Positions 24,219 to 31,249 of a DNA stretch of 64,000 bases are shown here, one piece after another (positions within the stretch are counted from its first letter, which is position 1; the number at the start of each line of letters is the position of its first letter). Under the pieces are notes generated by a model that had not been told where the DNA came from, ran no database searches, and saw only the letters and a list, made by a program, of their open reading frames with translations. The DNA is taken from contig JBHENC010000004.1 of assembly GCA_046262295.1 (NCBI GenBank), forward strand, positions 248,001-312,000. Direction: 5' to 3'. This stretch comes from JBHENC01 sp046262295. Lineage in GTDB: Bacteria; Acidobacteriota; Blastocatellia; Pyrinomonadales; Pyrinomonadaceae. A program made the position numbers and the translations under genes.

Positions 24219-24375
24219 CGCAACTGCTCCTTAACGACAGCGGCTCGGTCAGTTGCCGGTAAAGGCCAACACGACTTCGCCTTTCAGGTTAATTGGTATT
24301 AGGGGTTGGCAAAAGCAAACTCTAGAAGAGAAAAGCTCTTGCAGCGAACAGGAAATCAAACCGTAACAAGCTGGC

Positions 24376-24404
24376 TTTATACGCCCAAAGAGGAGTGATG
24401 TCAA
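24376..24404 (-). promoter_or_regulatory. Consensus promoter of the thioredoxin-like gene pair
   Basis: On the minus strand TTGACA (24404-24399), 17-nt spacer, TATAAA (24381-24376). It is one of the best sigma70-type matches in the window. The remaining part of the gap 24219-24529 shows no gene. Confidence 0.75.
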
Positions 24405-24529
24405 TAGCTATTCTGAATTATAATTACACTTAAGCTGCCTTGCAAGAAACTGTACCGATGAACGGGCGAAATTCATGGCGCAGTACGGCTTCGACCTTCA
24501 GTGCTATAAAGAGACGCCGTATCTATGCT

Positions 24530-25192
24530 TTATTCACCTGTTTCGCTATGCGGGTGGTCAACGGGCTTGGATTCGGGCGAGCCTTTCTGCCGTAGAAAAA
24601 TGGATAAGACGACCAGCACGCCGACGGACAGAAACTCGCTCTGCCAATTCTGAAAAGACTCGAACCAGAACCGCGATGTTCCCATGTATTGAAGCGTCGT
24701 AACGCTGGCTTCGCCGTGCGCCGCTTGCTCTCGGCTGTACTCGTGCGCGCCGCCCGCCGCATGAAGCAAGAGAGAAATGAAGAAGAGCAGAAAGAGCGTG
24801 CCGCTTAAAGAGTATTTATAGAGGGCGAGAATGAAACCGCCGCGTCGCACAGGCCAGGGCGCGTTCGGCGGCGGATTAGCTTCGTCGGGTTCGGCATCGG
24901 TGGCTTCCTCTTCGTTTAGCTTCTTGGATTCGGGCGATCCCTTCTGGTAAAGAAAGGTCGTGAGCAGCACATACGCGCCCATCTGTAAAAACTCACTTTC
25001 CCAATTCTCAAAAATCGCTTCGACGAAATGGCCGCTCACGAGATACTGCGAAAAGGTGAGTTGCGTTTGGTGATGCTGCTGGCGGTCATCGTTGCTTTCG
25101 TGAAAGCCCGTGAGGGCTTGCCCGATCACAAAAACAAAGAACAATCCGAACATCACGAGCGAGAGGCCGTTTTCGCGTAGCAGGCGTTTCAT
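24530..25192 (-). CDS. DUF6766-like membrane protein
   Basis: 220 aa with GGGAG 7 nt before the start. It has four hydrophobic helices in two similar halves. Each half has a helix, a region with 'ENWESEFLQMG' or 'QNWQSEFLSVG', and a closing helix ending in 'LYQKGSPESK' or 'LRQKGSPESK'. This internal duplication and the ESEFLQ..A motif match the DUF6766 family. The biochemical role is unknown. It appears monocistronic. Confidence 0.8.
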   Translation of the reverse strand: MKRLLRENGLSLVMFGLFFVFVIGQALTGFHESNDDRQQHHQTQLTFSQYLVSGHFVEAIFENWESEFLQMGAYVLLTTFLYQKGSPESKKLNEEEATDAEPDEANPPPNAPWPVRRGGFILALYKYSLSGTLFLLFFISLLLHAAGGAHEYSREQAAHGEASVTTLQYMGTSRFWFESFQNWQSEFLSVGVLVVLSIFLRQKGSPESKPVDHPHSETGE

Positions 25193-25212
25193 ATTTTTCT
25201 CCCTTACCGGCG

Positions 25213-25256
25213 CAAAAGAAAAAGGGCGAGTTCCGTTCGTCCACGGAAGCCGCCCT
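25213..25256 (-). terminator. Terminator of the RAD52-like operon
   Basis: On the minus strand GGGCG and CTTCCG pair with CGGAAC and CGCCC around an 8-nt loop and are followed by TTTTTCTTTT. It closes the unit 27573-25327. Confidence 0.85.
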
Positions 25257-25326
25257 CGTCAAAGTTAATTTTGTATGTCGAAGCTTGCACGCGCCGGATC
25301 ATACCACTAAAGCGGCGCGTGCCGTC

Positions 25327-25860
25327 TCAGTGATTTGCGAGCCACTCGTCGAAGACGTGCGCGGCTTCCTGTTTGCCGCTCCAACGCGCGCGGTTCTTGC
25401 CCGTTAGCGCCAAGACCATCGCTTGATGCTGTCCGGCGCGATCACCGAGCCGCTCGAAATAGTTGAAGAGGCGATCAATCTTCTGCACGCTCTCGCGCGC
25501 CGCTTCCGCCGTCTTGAACGAAAGCACGTTGCGAAAGAAACGCGAATAGACGTTCTGCTCGCGCGCCGTCGTCGTGTAAAGATCAAAGTAGCCGGAGATT
25601 TTGCCCGCGCCCTGCAAAACCTGCGCGACGTAGGACGGGCGCGCTGAAACCTTGCGCACAATCTGTGCGATGTCCGTCGTACCGTTCTCGTAAAGCGCGA
25701 TGATCTGCTCTTTCTTCGAGAGCGGCGCGGTTGAAGTGTCCGGCGCGGCCGCCTCTTTTTCGTTGGCTGAAGCGCCGGATGTCGCCCGCGCTTCATCGGC
25801 GTAGTCAAGCTCTAACGTCAGTGGCCTGCTGTGTTGTTCGATCAATTCCTGTGTCGTCAT
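25327..25860 (-). CDS. HTH-containing protein of unknown function, third gene of the RAD52-like operon
   Basis: 177 aa with GGAGGA 9 nt upstream. The N-terminal about 50 residues are acidic/Ala-rich. Residues about 50-85 (KKEQIIALYENGTTDIAQIVRKVSARPSYVAQVL) have the helix-turn-helix pattern used by resolvase-like and sigma4-like DNA-binding segments. The C-terminal half is helical with a KTAEAARESVQKIDRLFNYFERLGDRAG stretch. No named family recognised. Co-transcription with the SWIM/RAD52-like gene and a shared terminator point to a DNA-related role. Confidence 0.75.
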   Translation of the reverse strand: MTTQELIEQHSRPLTLELDYADEARATSGASANEKEAAAPDTSTAPLSKKEQIIALYENGTTDIAQIVRKVSARPSYVAQVLQGAGKISGYFDLYTTTAREQNVYSRFFRNVLSFKTAEAARESVQKIDRLFNYFERLGDRAGQHQAMVLALTGKNRARWSGKQEAAHVFDEWLANH

Positions 25861-25991
25861 TTTCTAAAATCCTCCAGAAGACACGACGGGCGGGATTACA
25901 CTTTTGAGAGCACCCTTTGTCGCTGCTTCCAACGGTAAGCCCGCCGTCTCAGTCCGTTCTGTTAAGCTTCGCGCTAATCTTAATGCGTTGA

Positions 25992-27335
25992 TTAGCTGGC
26001 GCGGCGCATACCGTTGTTGCCGTTCGCCGCCGCTTCCTGCTGCAAGCCCTTCAGGTGATCTATAAAGCTGCTTGCGGCACGCTTGGACAGCTCGTCTGTT
26101 TTGCAGCGCAGCACCGTCTGGCATTCAACATCCACGTCCACGCCTGCTTCGCGGCCTAGTGCGCGAATCATGCCGAGCTGTTTCGGCGTGACGAGGTCGG
26201 CCATAGACTTGGCGAGCGGATCACGCGGAAACTCTCCGGGCTGCGTCGCGCCCGTCTTCTCGATTACGTCCGACTCGCGTTGATATAAATCGCGGGCGAT
26301 GCCAAATTTGATGGCGGCGCGCTTGAGCGCATCATGCTCGGCCTTCTTGATGCCGGTTTCGTTGTCGGCTGTGCCTGTGCCGACGCCTTCGCGCGTCACG
26401 TTGTCAATCGTAATCGCGGCGGTCACGGCCACCATGTCGCCGATCTGTTTGATGTCTCGAACGGCGTGCGACCATTCAGGCGCGACGCGGTCAAGCATAT
26501 CGGCTACCGTGTGCCATTCGATGTACTCGACCATGTGCGTGTTGCCCTGCCTGTCCGTCCAGCCTTCGCGCGTTTTAACGAGCTTCGGGTCAACGGGTTG
26601 GCGCAATGTTCGCAAGGTGCTGGCGAAACCTTCCGGCCTGAGTTGCACGACGGGCGCGGCAAAATCAGCCGTCGTTTCATATTCGTTTTCCGTTTCGACT
26701 TCCGGCGCGAGCACCGGCTTCGTGACGGCTGCGGCAGTTGCAGTGTTCTCTCTATGTTTAGTCATGTCAGTTAAATCCTCTCTGTCTGTGTGTTCCGCGA
26801 GCGAGCGAAGATTGGAGGCCGCGTCCTTTTTTACCGGCACGGTCTTCTGCGATTCGTCTCGCTCCCGTTCAAAACGCGGGGCAGTTTCAACGGTTGCGGC
26901 AGGCTGTGCCGCTTTGTTGTGTGCCACACGCTTTTCGGATGCGTTTGCGTTTGTGTTTAAGGTCGCTGCAATCTCTTCCGGCGTTGCGACGCTTTCGGAA
27001 ACAGCAGGTTGATTAACCGGCGGCTGTTTAGTAACGGCCTCCGTGTTTCTCGCTAACAGCGAATGCTTGACGGCGAGAATATGCTCGCAGCGAAAGGCCG
27101 CGTCGTCTGCGGAGCTTTCTTCGTATTCGAGACAGGTGCAGCGCACACGCCCCGTATCGTCACGCCGGACTTCGTAGCTCGTCTTGCGCCCACGCAAAGT
27201 CGGAGTCGCCACGCGAAAATAATCGCCTTCGCGCGTCACCAAGCCCATCGCCGCGATCCCCTGCGCGCGTTTGTCGCGCATCAAAGCTTTCTTGTCGGCA
27301 ATCGCCGCTCTTACTTCCGTGCTGGTTGTCGGCAT
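25992..27335 (-). CDS. SWIM zinc finger plus RAD52/DdrA-like DNA repair protein
   Basis: 447 aa from the ATG at 27335, with AAGGAGA upstream. Residues about 1-95 hold a SWIM zinc finger (CTC...CEH at C66, C68, C83, H85), a metal-binding DNA or protein module. A long Thr/Ala/Glu-rich linker follows to about residue 230. The C-terminal part contains a RAD52/DdrA-type single-strand annealing fold: EYIEWHTVADMLDRVAPEWSHAVRDIKQIGDMVAVTAAITI ... GTGTADNETGIKKAEHDALKRAAIKFGIARDLY. RAD52-like proteins bind and anneal single-stranded DNA ends. DdrA does so in Deinococcus after radiation. The palindromic operator upstream of the operon is shared with ruvB. Confidence 0.85.
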   Translation of the reverse strand: MPTTSTEVRAAIADKKALMRDKRAQGIAAMGLVTREGDYFRVATPTLRGRKTSYEVRRDDTGRVRCTCLEYEESSADDAAFRCEHILAVKHSLLARNTEAVTKQPPVNQPAVSESVATPEEIAATLNTNANASEKRVAHNKAAQPAATVETAPRFERERDESQKTVPVKKDAASNLRSLAEHTDREDLTDMTKHRENTATAAAVTKPVLAPEVETENEYETTADFAAPVVQLRPEGFASTLRTLRQPVDPKLVKTREGWTDRQGNTHMVEYIEWHTVADMLDRVAPEWSHAVRDIKQIGDMVAVTAAITIDNVTREGVGTGTADNETGIKKAEHDALKRAAIKFGIARDLYQRESDVIEKTGATQPGEFPRDPLAKSMADLVTPKQLGMIRALGREAGVDVDVECQTVLRCKTDELSKRAASSFIDHLKGLQQEAAANGNNGMRRAS

Positions 27336-27357
27336 GATGATAAATCTCCTTCGCGTG

Positions 27358-27573
27358 TTAGGCCGCGCGCTCGGCGGGCATTTCGTTGACAATAGTGATT
27401 GGTTGCGTAGAAGTTGACGGCGCTTGTTGTTGCGGCATCGCTGTCACAACCGCGCGTTCACTCAAACGGCGCTCCAACTCGACGATGCGCGCTTCCAACT
27501 CATTTACGCGCCTCTCCTGCCGGTTGACCGTCTTGAACAAACCATCGAATGTTTCCCAGATAAATTCGCTCAC
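27358..27573 (-). CDS. Small coiled-coil protein, first gene of the RAD52-like operon
   Basis: 71 aa from the GTG at 27573, with GGGAG 12 nt upstream. Longer frames reach into the operator region and lack a start. Sequence: SEFIWETFDGLFKTVNRQERRVNELEARIVELERRLSERA, a heptad-repeat coiled coil, then a Gln/Pro/Thr-rich tail. The gene stops 22 nt before the SWIM/RAD52 gene, so both share the operator-controlled promoter. Function unknown. A partner or oligomerisation factor is possible. Confidence 0.65.
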   Translation of the reverse strand: MSEFIWETFDGLFKTVNRQERRVNELEARIVELERRLSERAVVTAMPQQQAPSTSTQPITIVNEMPAERAA

Positions 27574-27599
27574 TTTGCGTGTCTCCCATACCGCTATTT

Positions 27600-27639
27600 C
27601 ACTGTGATTGAAACAGCTCGTTTCATCTGTGAAACAGTG
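27600..27639. promoter_or_regulatory. Operator cluster between the RAD52-like operon and the XRE gene
   Basis: Within 40 bp lie TGAAAC (27609-27614), GTTTCA (27620-27625) and TGAAAC (27630-27635). The last two make GTTTCA-TCTG-TGAAAC, the same 16-bp palindrome as at ruvB. The first two make a second dyad with a 5-nt centre. The whole is bounded by CACTGT/ACAGTG. It sits 27-66 bp before the GTG of the first operon gene. The natural ligand would be the XRE protein encoded alongside. Confidence 0.7.
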
Positions 27640-27679
27640 TACCAGAAGTGTCCCGCTGTTGCAAGCATAAAACAAAGTC

Positions 27680-27709
27680 TTGCATCTGGAATTTATCCTG
27701 TGATATGTT
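27680..27709 (+). promoter_or_regulatory. Promoter of the XRE regulator gene
   Basis: TTGCAT (27680-27685), 18-nt spacer, TATGTT (27704-27709). The leader contains an imperfect GC-rich hairpin (about 27729-27762) just before the AAGGAGA ribosome site. Confidence 0.5.
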
Positions 27710-27778
27710 CTGAAGCGTGGGGGCGGTGTCCCGGGCGTTTACAAAGCGCCGGGCACGCGCCAAAAGGAGAATCAAAAT

Positions 27779-28204
27779 ATGGCAGAATCCAGCAGAAACA
27801 TTGTAAATACGGTTGAATTGGGGCGCGCCATCCGGCGCAAACGTGAGGACGAAGGCTTGAGTTTGCGCGATGTCGCGGACAAAACGAACGTCTCGGCGTC
27901 CACCTTGTCGCGCATCGAGAACGGCACGGGCAAGCCGGACGCGGACAACATCGCGCGTTTGACCGAGTGGCTCAACGTACCGATGGAACGCATTATGGGC
28001 GGGCGCAGGCAGGAGGGCGACGCAGCGCAGCCTGTGGTCTATTTCCCGCAGGAAACGACGCCGGAGATCGTCGAAGCGCACTTAAGAGCCGACCGCAACC
28101 TGACGCCGGAAACAGCCAAAGCGCTCTCGGAGCTTTTCCGCGTCGCCTACGCCCAATTTCAGCATCCGGGCGAGGACTCGCGCAAAGGGCGCGCACGCCG
28201 CTAA
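27779..28204 (+). CDS. XRE-family transcriptional regulator, DdrO/ImmR-like
   Basis: 141 aa with AAGGAGA 10 nt upstream. The N-terminal HTH_3 domain spans about residues 13-67: ELGRAIRRKREDEGLSLRDVADKTNVSASTLSRIENGTGKPDADNIARLTEWLNV. The C-terminal part contains TPEIVEAHLRADRNLTPETAKALSELFRVAYAQF, a two-helix region like that in DdrO, the repressor cleaved by the IrrE protease in Deinococcus. The next gene on the strand is an ImmA/IrrE-type protein, the usual partner. Likely a repressor of the divergent RAD52-like operon, ruvB and perhaps itself. This is inference from neighbours and operator sharing. Confidence 0.85.
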   Translation: MAESSRNIVNTVELGRAIRRKREDEGLSLRDVADKTNVSASTLSRIENGTGKPDADNIARLTEWLNVPMERIMGGRRQEGDAAQPVVYFPQETTPEIVEAHLRADRNLTPETAKALSELFRVAYAQFQHPGEDSRKGRARR

Positions 28205-28280
28205 GGAACTGCTAAAGGGTTCGCACGGCTTCGTGCCGGACGCGAAACGCAAAGGCGGAACCTTTAACAAATTAACTATG

Positions 28281-28313
28281 GCCGCGTTGCAACTCTTGCA
28301 GCGCGGCTATTTT
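28281..28313 (+). terminator. Terminator after the XRE gene
   Basis: GCCGCGTTGCAA (28281-28292) pairs with TTGCAGCGCGGC (28296-28307) with one mismatch, then TATTTT. A second UUCG-type hairpin (CACGGC-TTC-GTGCCG) lies upstream at about 28225-28240. Hence the metallopeptidase gene probably needs its own promoter. Confidence 0.7.
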
Positions 28314-28404
28314 CGCTGGATTTGTTGCCCGTTTTTCGCGCTCATTCTTCGCCGCACGGATACCGTAAACTCAAACCAAACCATTTCGCTGAAAAGTTCT
28401 CAGG

Positions 28405-28410
28405 TATAAT
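28405..28410 (+). promoter_or_regulatory. -10 box for a possibly leaderless ImmA/IrrE transcript
   Basis: A perfect TATAAT ends 7 nt before the GTG start at 28418, so transcription would begin at or next to the start codon. No Shine-Dalgarno site is seen and the -35 region is weak. Confidence 0.5.
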
Positions 28411-28417
28411 TAGTCTC

Positions 28418-29101
28418 GTGGACGAATCCGTTTTACCGCCGACGTATAAGGGACGCCAGTACGAATTGCGCGCATTGGGGTTGCGCGATTTCGCGGGCGT
28501 GCGCGCGGGCGAGCCGCTCGATCCGTTCGCGCTCGCGCAGTTTGCGAAGCTGCTGGTTATTGACTTCGATCAGATTGAAGGCCTCACGCCGGAAACGCGC
28601 GAACATCTGCTCGGCGCAGGCCGCGATGCGTGGAGCGGCGGCACTTGTTCGCGGCCTTTGCCGAACGGCTGGCGATTAGTGATTCTCAATCCGCAGCACG
28701 GCGCGCAACGCAACAACGCGACTTTGATGGAAGAAGTCTGCCATGTTTTTCTAGGCCACAGGGCGAACCGCCTGCACATCGTCGCCGAAACCGGAGACGG
28801 CAAGACCGTCGCGCGTGATTACAACGAAGCAGATGAAGAAGCGGCTTATGCTGTGGGCGCTGCCGCGCTTGTGCCTTACGCAGCATTGCGCCGCTTCGTG
28901 CGTGCGGGCAAAACTTCCGCAGATATCGCGCGCCACTTCAACGTCAGCCGCGAGTTAATCGAATACCGCATCAAAGTTTCGCGTTTGTGGGCGGATTACA
29001 GAAAGCGTCACCCGGAAGAGATTCAAACGCGCTCCGCCCAGCCGGGCGGCTTTAGCCGCGAGGACGGCAACGCGCGCACCAAACGCTCTGTTCCCGTCTG
29101 A
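28418..29101 (+). CDS. ImmA/IrrE-type metallopeptidase (variant active site)
   Basis: 227 aa from the GTG at 28418. The domain reads PFALAQFAKLLVIDF, WRLVILNPQHGAQRNNATLMEEVCHVFLGH, then NEADEEAAYAVGAAALVPYAALRRF and a C-terminal IARHFNVSRELIEYRI helix-turn-helix-like part, the usual order in COG2856. The zinc motif is E105-E106-V-C-H109 instead of HEXXH: the first His is replaced by Glu, while the catalytic Glu, second His and downstream acidic ligand region (about 140) remain. IrrE/ImmA proteins cleave a partner XRE repressor. That partner is encoded just upstream here. Whether EEXXH binds zinc is open. Confidence 0.82.
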   Translation: MDESVLPPTYKGRQYELRALGLRDFAGVRAGEPLDPFALAQFAKLLVIDFDQIEGLTPETREHLLGAGRDAWSGGTCSRPLPNGWRLVILNPQHGAQRNNATLMEEVCHVFLGHRANRLHIVAETGDGKTVARDYNEADEEAAYAVGAAALVPYAALRRFVRAGKTSADIARHFNVSRELIEYRIKVSRLWADYRKRHPEEIQTRSAQPGGFSREDGNARTKRSVPV

Positions 29102-29388
29102 ATCTGAAATTCTCTCCGCGCTTTTTCATCTCGCTACTAGAGCAAATAAATATTCCGCCGGATGTTTAAGCGGCGTGGGTTGCAACGTGCGCCCCCTCGT
29201 TTGTCATCCGACATAAAAGGCTTCTTCCGGCACAAAACCTCTGCTTTTATCAAATTCGCGTAGCTTACGAAAGCGATGCGGCGAGAAGGCGCGCACGAAA
29301 CAAGTGTAGCGACGAAGCAGACGAGCGGGTATAATTAAAGTGCGGCACGCGCACCGGACAGGAAGCAACAAGAGAGATTCGATTGATT

Positions 29389-30723
29389 ATGGCAGAGCAA
29401 ACAAGAGTAGGAGCGGCAACGACGGCGATAGAAGAACTTTCCGTCACAGACAAGTTACGACTGCTGCTGGACATCACCAAAAAGATTAGCCGCTCCCTTG
29501 ATCTGGAAGAAGTCTTGAATCTGGTGATGGAGACGCTCGGCTCCCTGATTCCTTACGATGCCGCCGGAATCTACGTGATTCATCGGGATCAGATGAGTAA
29601 GGTGGGCGTAGCGCCATTGCCCGCAAAATTTTTCCACACAGAGGCTGTGCGTGGCTACGACATAGAAGATTTGACGGAACTAAGCCTCAAGCTGGGCGAA
29701 GGCATCATCGGCCACGTCGCGCAGACGGGCGAGCCTGTGATTTCGCCGGACGTGCGCCGCGATCCGCGCTACGTCAACGCGCGCGAAGAAACGCGCTCCG
29801 AGATGGTCGCGCCCGTTATCGCCAATAATGAAGTAATCGGCGTTTTCGATCTCGAAAGCGATTGCCTGAACGCTTACACGCACGATGATTTACAGGTCTT
29901 GCTGCTGCTCGCCTCGCAAGTTGCGATCATCATCGAAAAGGTGATGCTGCATGAGCAGTTGGTTGAAAAGAAACGCATTGAAGGCCAACTCGAAGTCGCG
30001 CGGCAGGTGCAACTCCAATTACTTCCGGCGCGCGATCCGAAGCTGGAAGGCTTCGATATCTCCGCCTACAACTTTTCAACCGAAGAAGTCTCCGGCGATT
30101 ACTACGACTGGGTCAGAATCTACGAAGACCAGATCGGCATCGTCGTCGCGGATGTGTCCGGCAAGGGCGTGCCCGCCGCGTTGTTAATGGCTTTCCTGCG
30201 CGCTTCCCTGCGGGCGGCAATTCACATCGGCTATGCGCCGCACATCTCCATGTCGAAGGTTAATTATCTGCTGTGGGAATCAATCGAGCGCAACCAATTC
30301 GTGACGGCCTTTTACGCCGTGCTCGATGCGTCGAATCGCACGCTTGCCTATACTAACGCCGGACACAATCCGCCGCTGCTGCTGGATGCGGACGGCAGCG
30401 CGCGCTTCATTGAACGCGGCGGCCTGCCGCTCGGTATGTTCCGTGACACGCGTTATTACGAATATTATTTGCCGATTGAGCCGGGACAGATTCTTGTGCT
30501 GTACACGGACGGCGTGACGGAGGCGGTCAATTCTGCGGGCGAAGAGTACGGGCGCGGTCTTCTGGAGCGTGCGGCGCGCGCCGGGCAGCACTTGAGCGCG
30601 CGTGAATTGATTTCCTTTATCTACGAGGACGTGATGGCGTGGACGGATGGGCGCGGCGCAAACGACGATATTACTTTTATGATTATTAAAGCTTCAGACA
30701 AAAGAGAAGCGGGAGACGTGTAA
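29389..30723 (+). CDS. GAF domain plus PP2C (SpoIIE/RsbU) serine phosphatase
   Basis: 444 aa from the ATG at 29389 (a TTG at 29383 is also possible). A short N-terminal helix precedes a GAF domain (LEEVLNLVMETLGSLIPYDAAGIYVI ... YVNAREETRSEMVAPVIANNEVIGVFDLES), which may sense a small molecule. A linker coiled coil (EKKRIEGQLEVARQVQLQLLP) leads to the PP2C-type phosphatase with metal-binding Asp residues in EVSGDYYDW, VADVSGKGVPAALLMA, YTNAGHNPPLL and LVLYTDGVTEA. Such proteins dephosphorylate anti-anti-sigma factors in partner-switching stress pathways. No anti-sigma partner is adjacent. A TATAAT at 29330-29335 may belong to its promoter. Confidence 0.92.
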   Translation: MAEQTRVGAATTAIEELSVTDKLRLLLDITKKISRSLDLEEVLNLVMETLGSLIPYDAAGIYVIHRDQMSKVGVAPLPAKFFHTEAVRGYDIEDLTELSLKLGEGIIGHVAQTGEPVISPDVRRDPRYVNAREETRSEMVAPVIANNEVIGVFDLESDCLNAYTHDDLQVLLLLASQVAIIIEKVMLHEQLVEKKRIEGQLEVARQVQLQLLPARDPKLEGFDISAYNFSTEEVSGDYYDWVRIYEDQIGIVVADVSGKGVPAALLMAFLRASLRAAIHIGYAPHISMSKVNYLLWESIERNQFVTAFYAVLDASNRTLAYTNAGHNPPLLLDADGSARFIERGGLPLGMFRDTRYYEYYLPIEPGQILVLYTDGVTEAVNSAGEEYGRGLLERAARAGQHLSARELISFIYEDVMAWTDGRGANDDITFMIIKASDKREAGDV

Positions 30724-30746
30724 ACTTAACACGTCTCCCGCTTCTC
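30704..30746 (-). terminator. 18-bp perfect terminator hairpin, convergent genes
   Basis: GAGAAGCGGGAGACGTGT and its exact complement flank a 7-nt loop. On the minus strand TTTT follows. It overlaps the last codons of the PP2C gene and mainly serves the small minus-strand gene. Confidence 0.85.
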
Positions 30747-30771
30747 GCAAGTAAAACTCGTGAATGTTACT

Positions 30772-31029
30772 TTAGTGCGCCGTTAAAGAGTTGTGCGCGT
30801 GATCGCCGCCGGGCGCAAGCGGTGCGCGGTAATCGCCGAAGTGAAAGCCCGTTTCGGAATCCGAGAAAGCGTAAACATCAAAACCATATGCGTCCAGATA
30901 CATCGCCAGATCGTCGGGCGAGTCTAAATAAACGGCGGGCGCATAGCCTGCATCAATACGAATTTCCAGCAGGCGCTCGACCATTTCCAGCGGAGCAAAC
31001 ACTCGCACAGGGTCTCTGTAAGTTGCCAT
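30772..31029 (-). CDS. Small hypothetical protein
   Basis: 85 aa starting MATYRDPVRVFAPLEMVERLLEIRIDAGYAPAVYLDSPDDLAMYLDAYGFDVYAF, ending in a His-rich tail (GGDHAHNSLTAH). It is acidic with no membrane segment and no recognised family. The alternating hydrophobic pattern and its own terminator support a real gene. Confidence 0.65.
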   Translation of the reverse strand: MATYRDPVRVFAPLEMVERLLEIRIDAGYAPAVYLDSPDDLAMYLDAYGFDVYAFSDSETGFHFGDYRAPLAPGGDHAHNSLTAH

Positions 31030-31249
31030 GATTAAAAGCGCCTCTCTTTCATTAAAGCATTAAAGTTAAGCCGCCCGTCAATTGCCACGAAATTCAAAAT
31101 GTCTTACGGGCGCGCTCGCTTCAGACATCTATTGTGATGTACGCTTTATGTATCGCAGTTGTTCGCCGTGCGGGTTTATTTTCCGTCACGAAGATTTACC
31201 GAAATTATGCCGCCGCCTTTGTCGAATAAAATAGTCAGGAGTCTTGCTA

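Noticed and set aside
26299..27012. A 237-codon plus-strand frame inside the RAD52-like gene
   Set aside because: Antisense to a well-supported gene, with low-complexity Ser/Val composition from mirrored codons.
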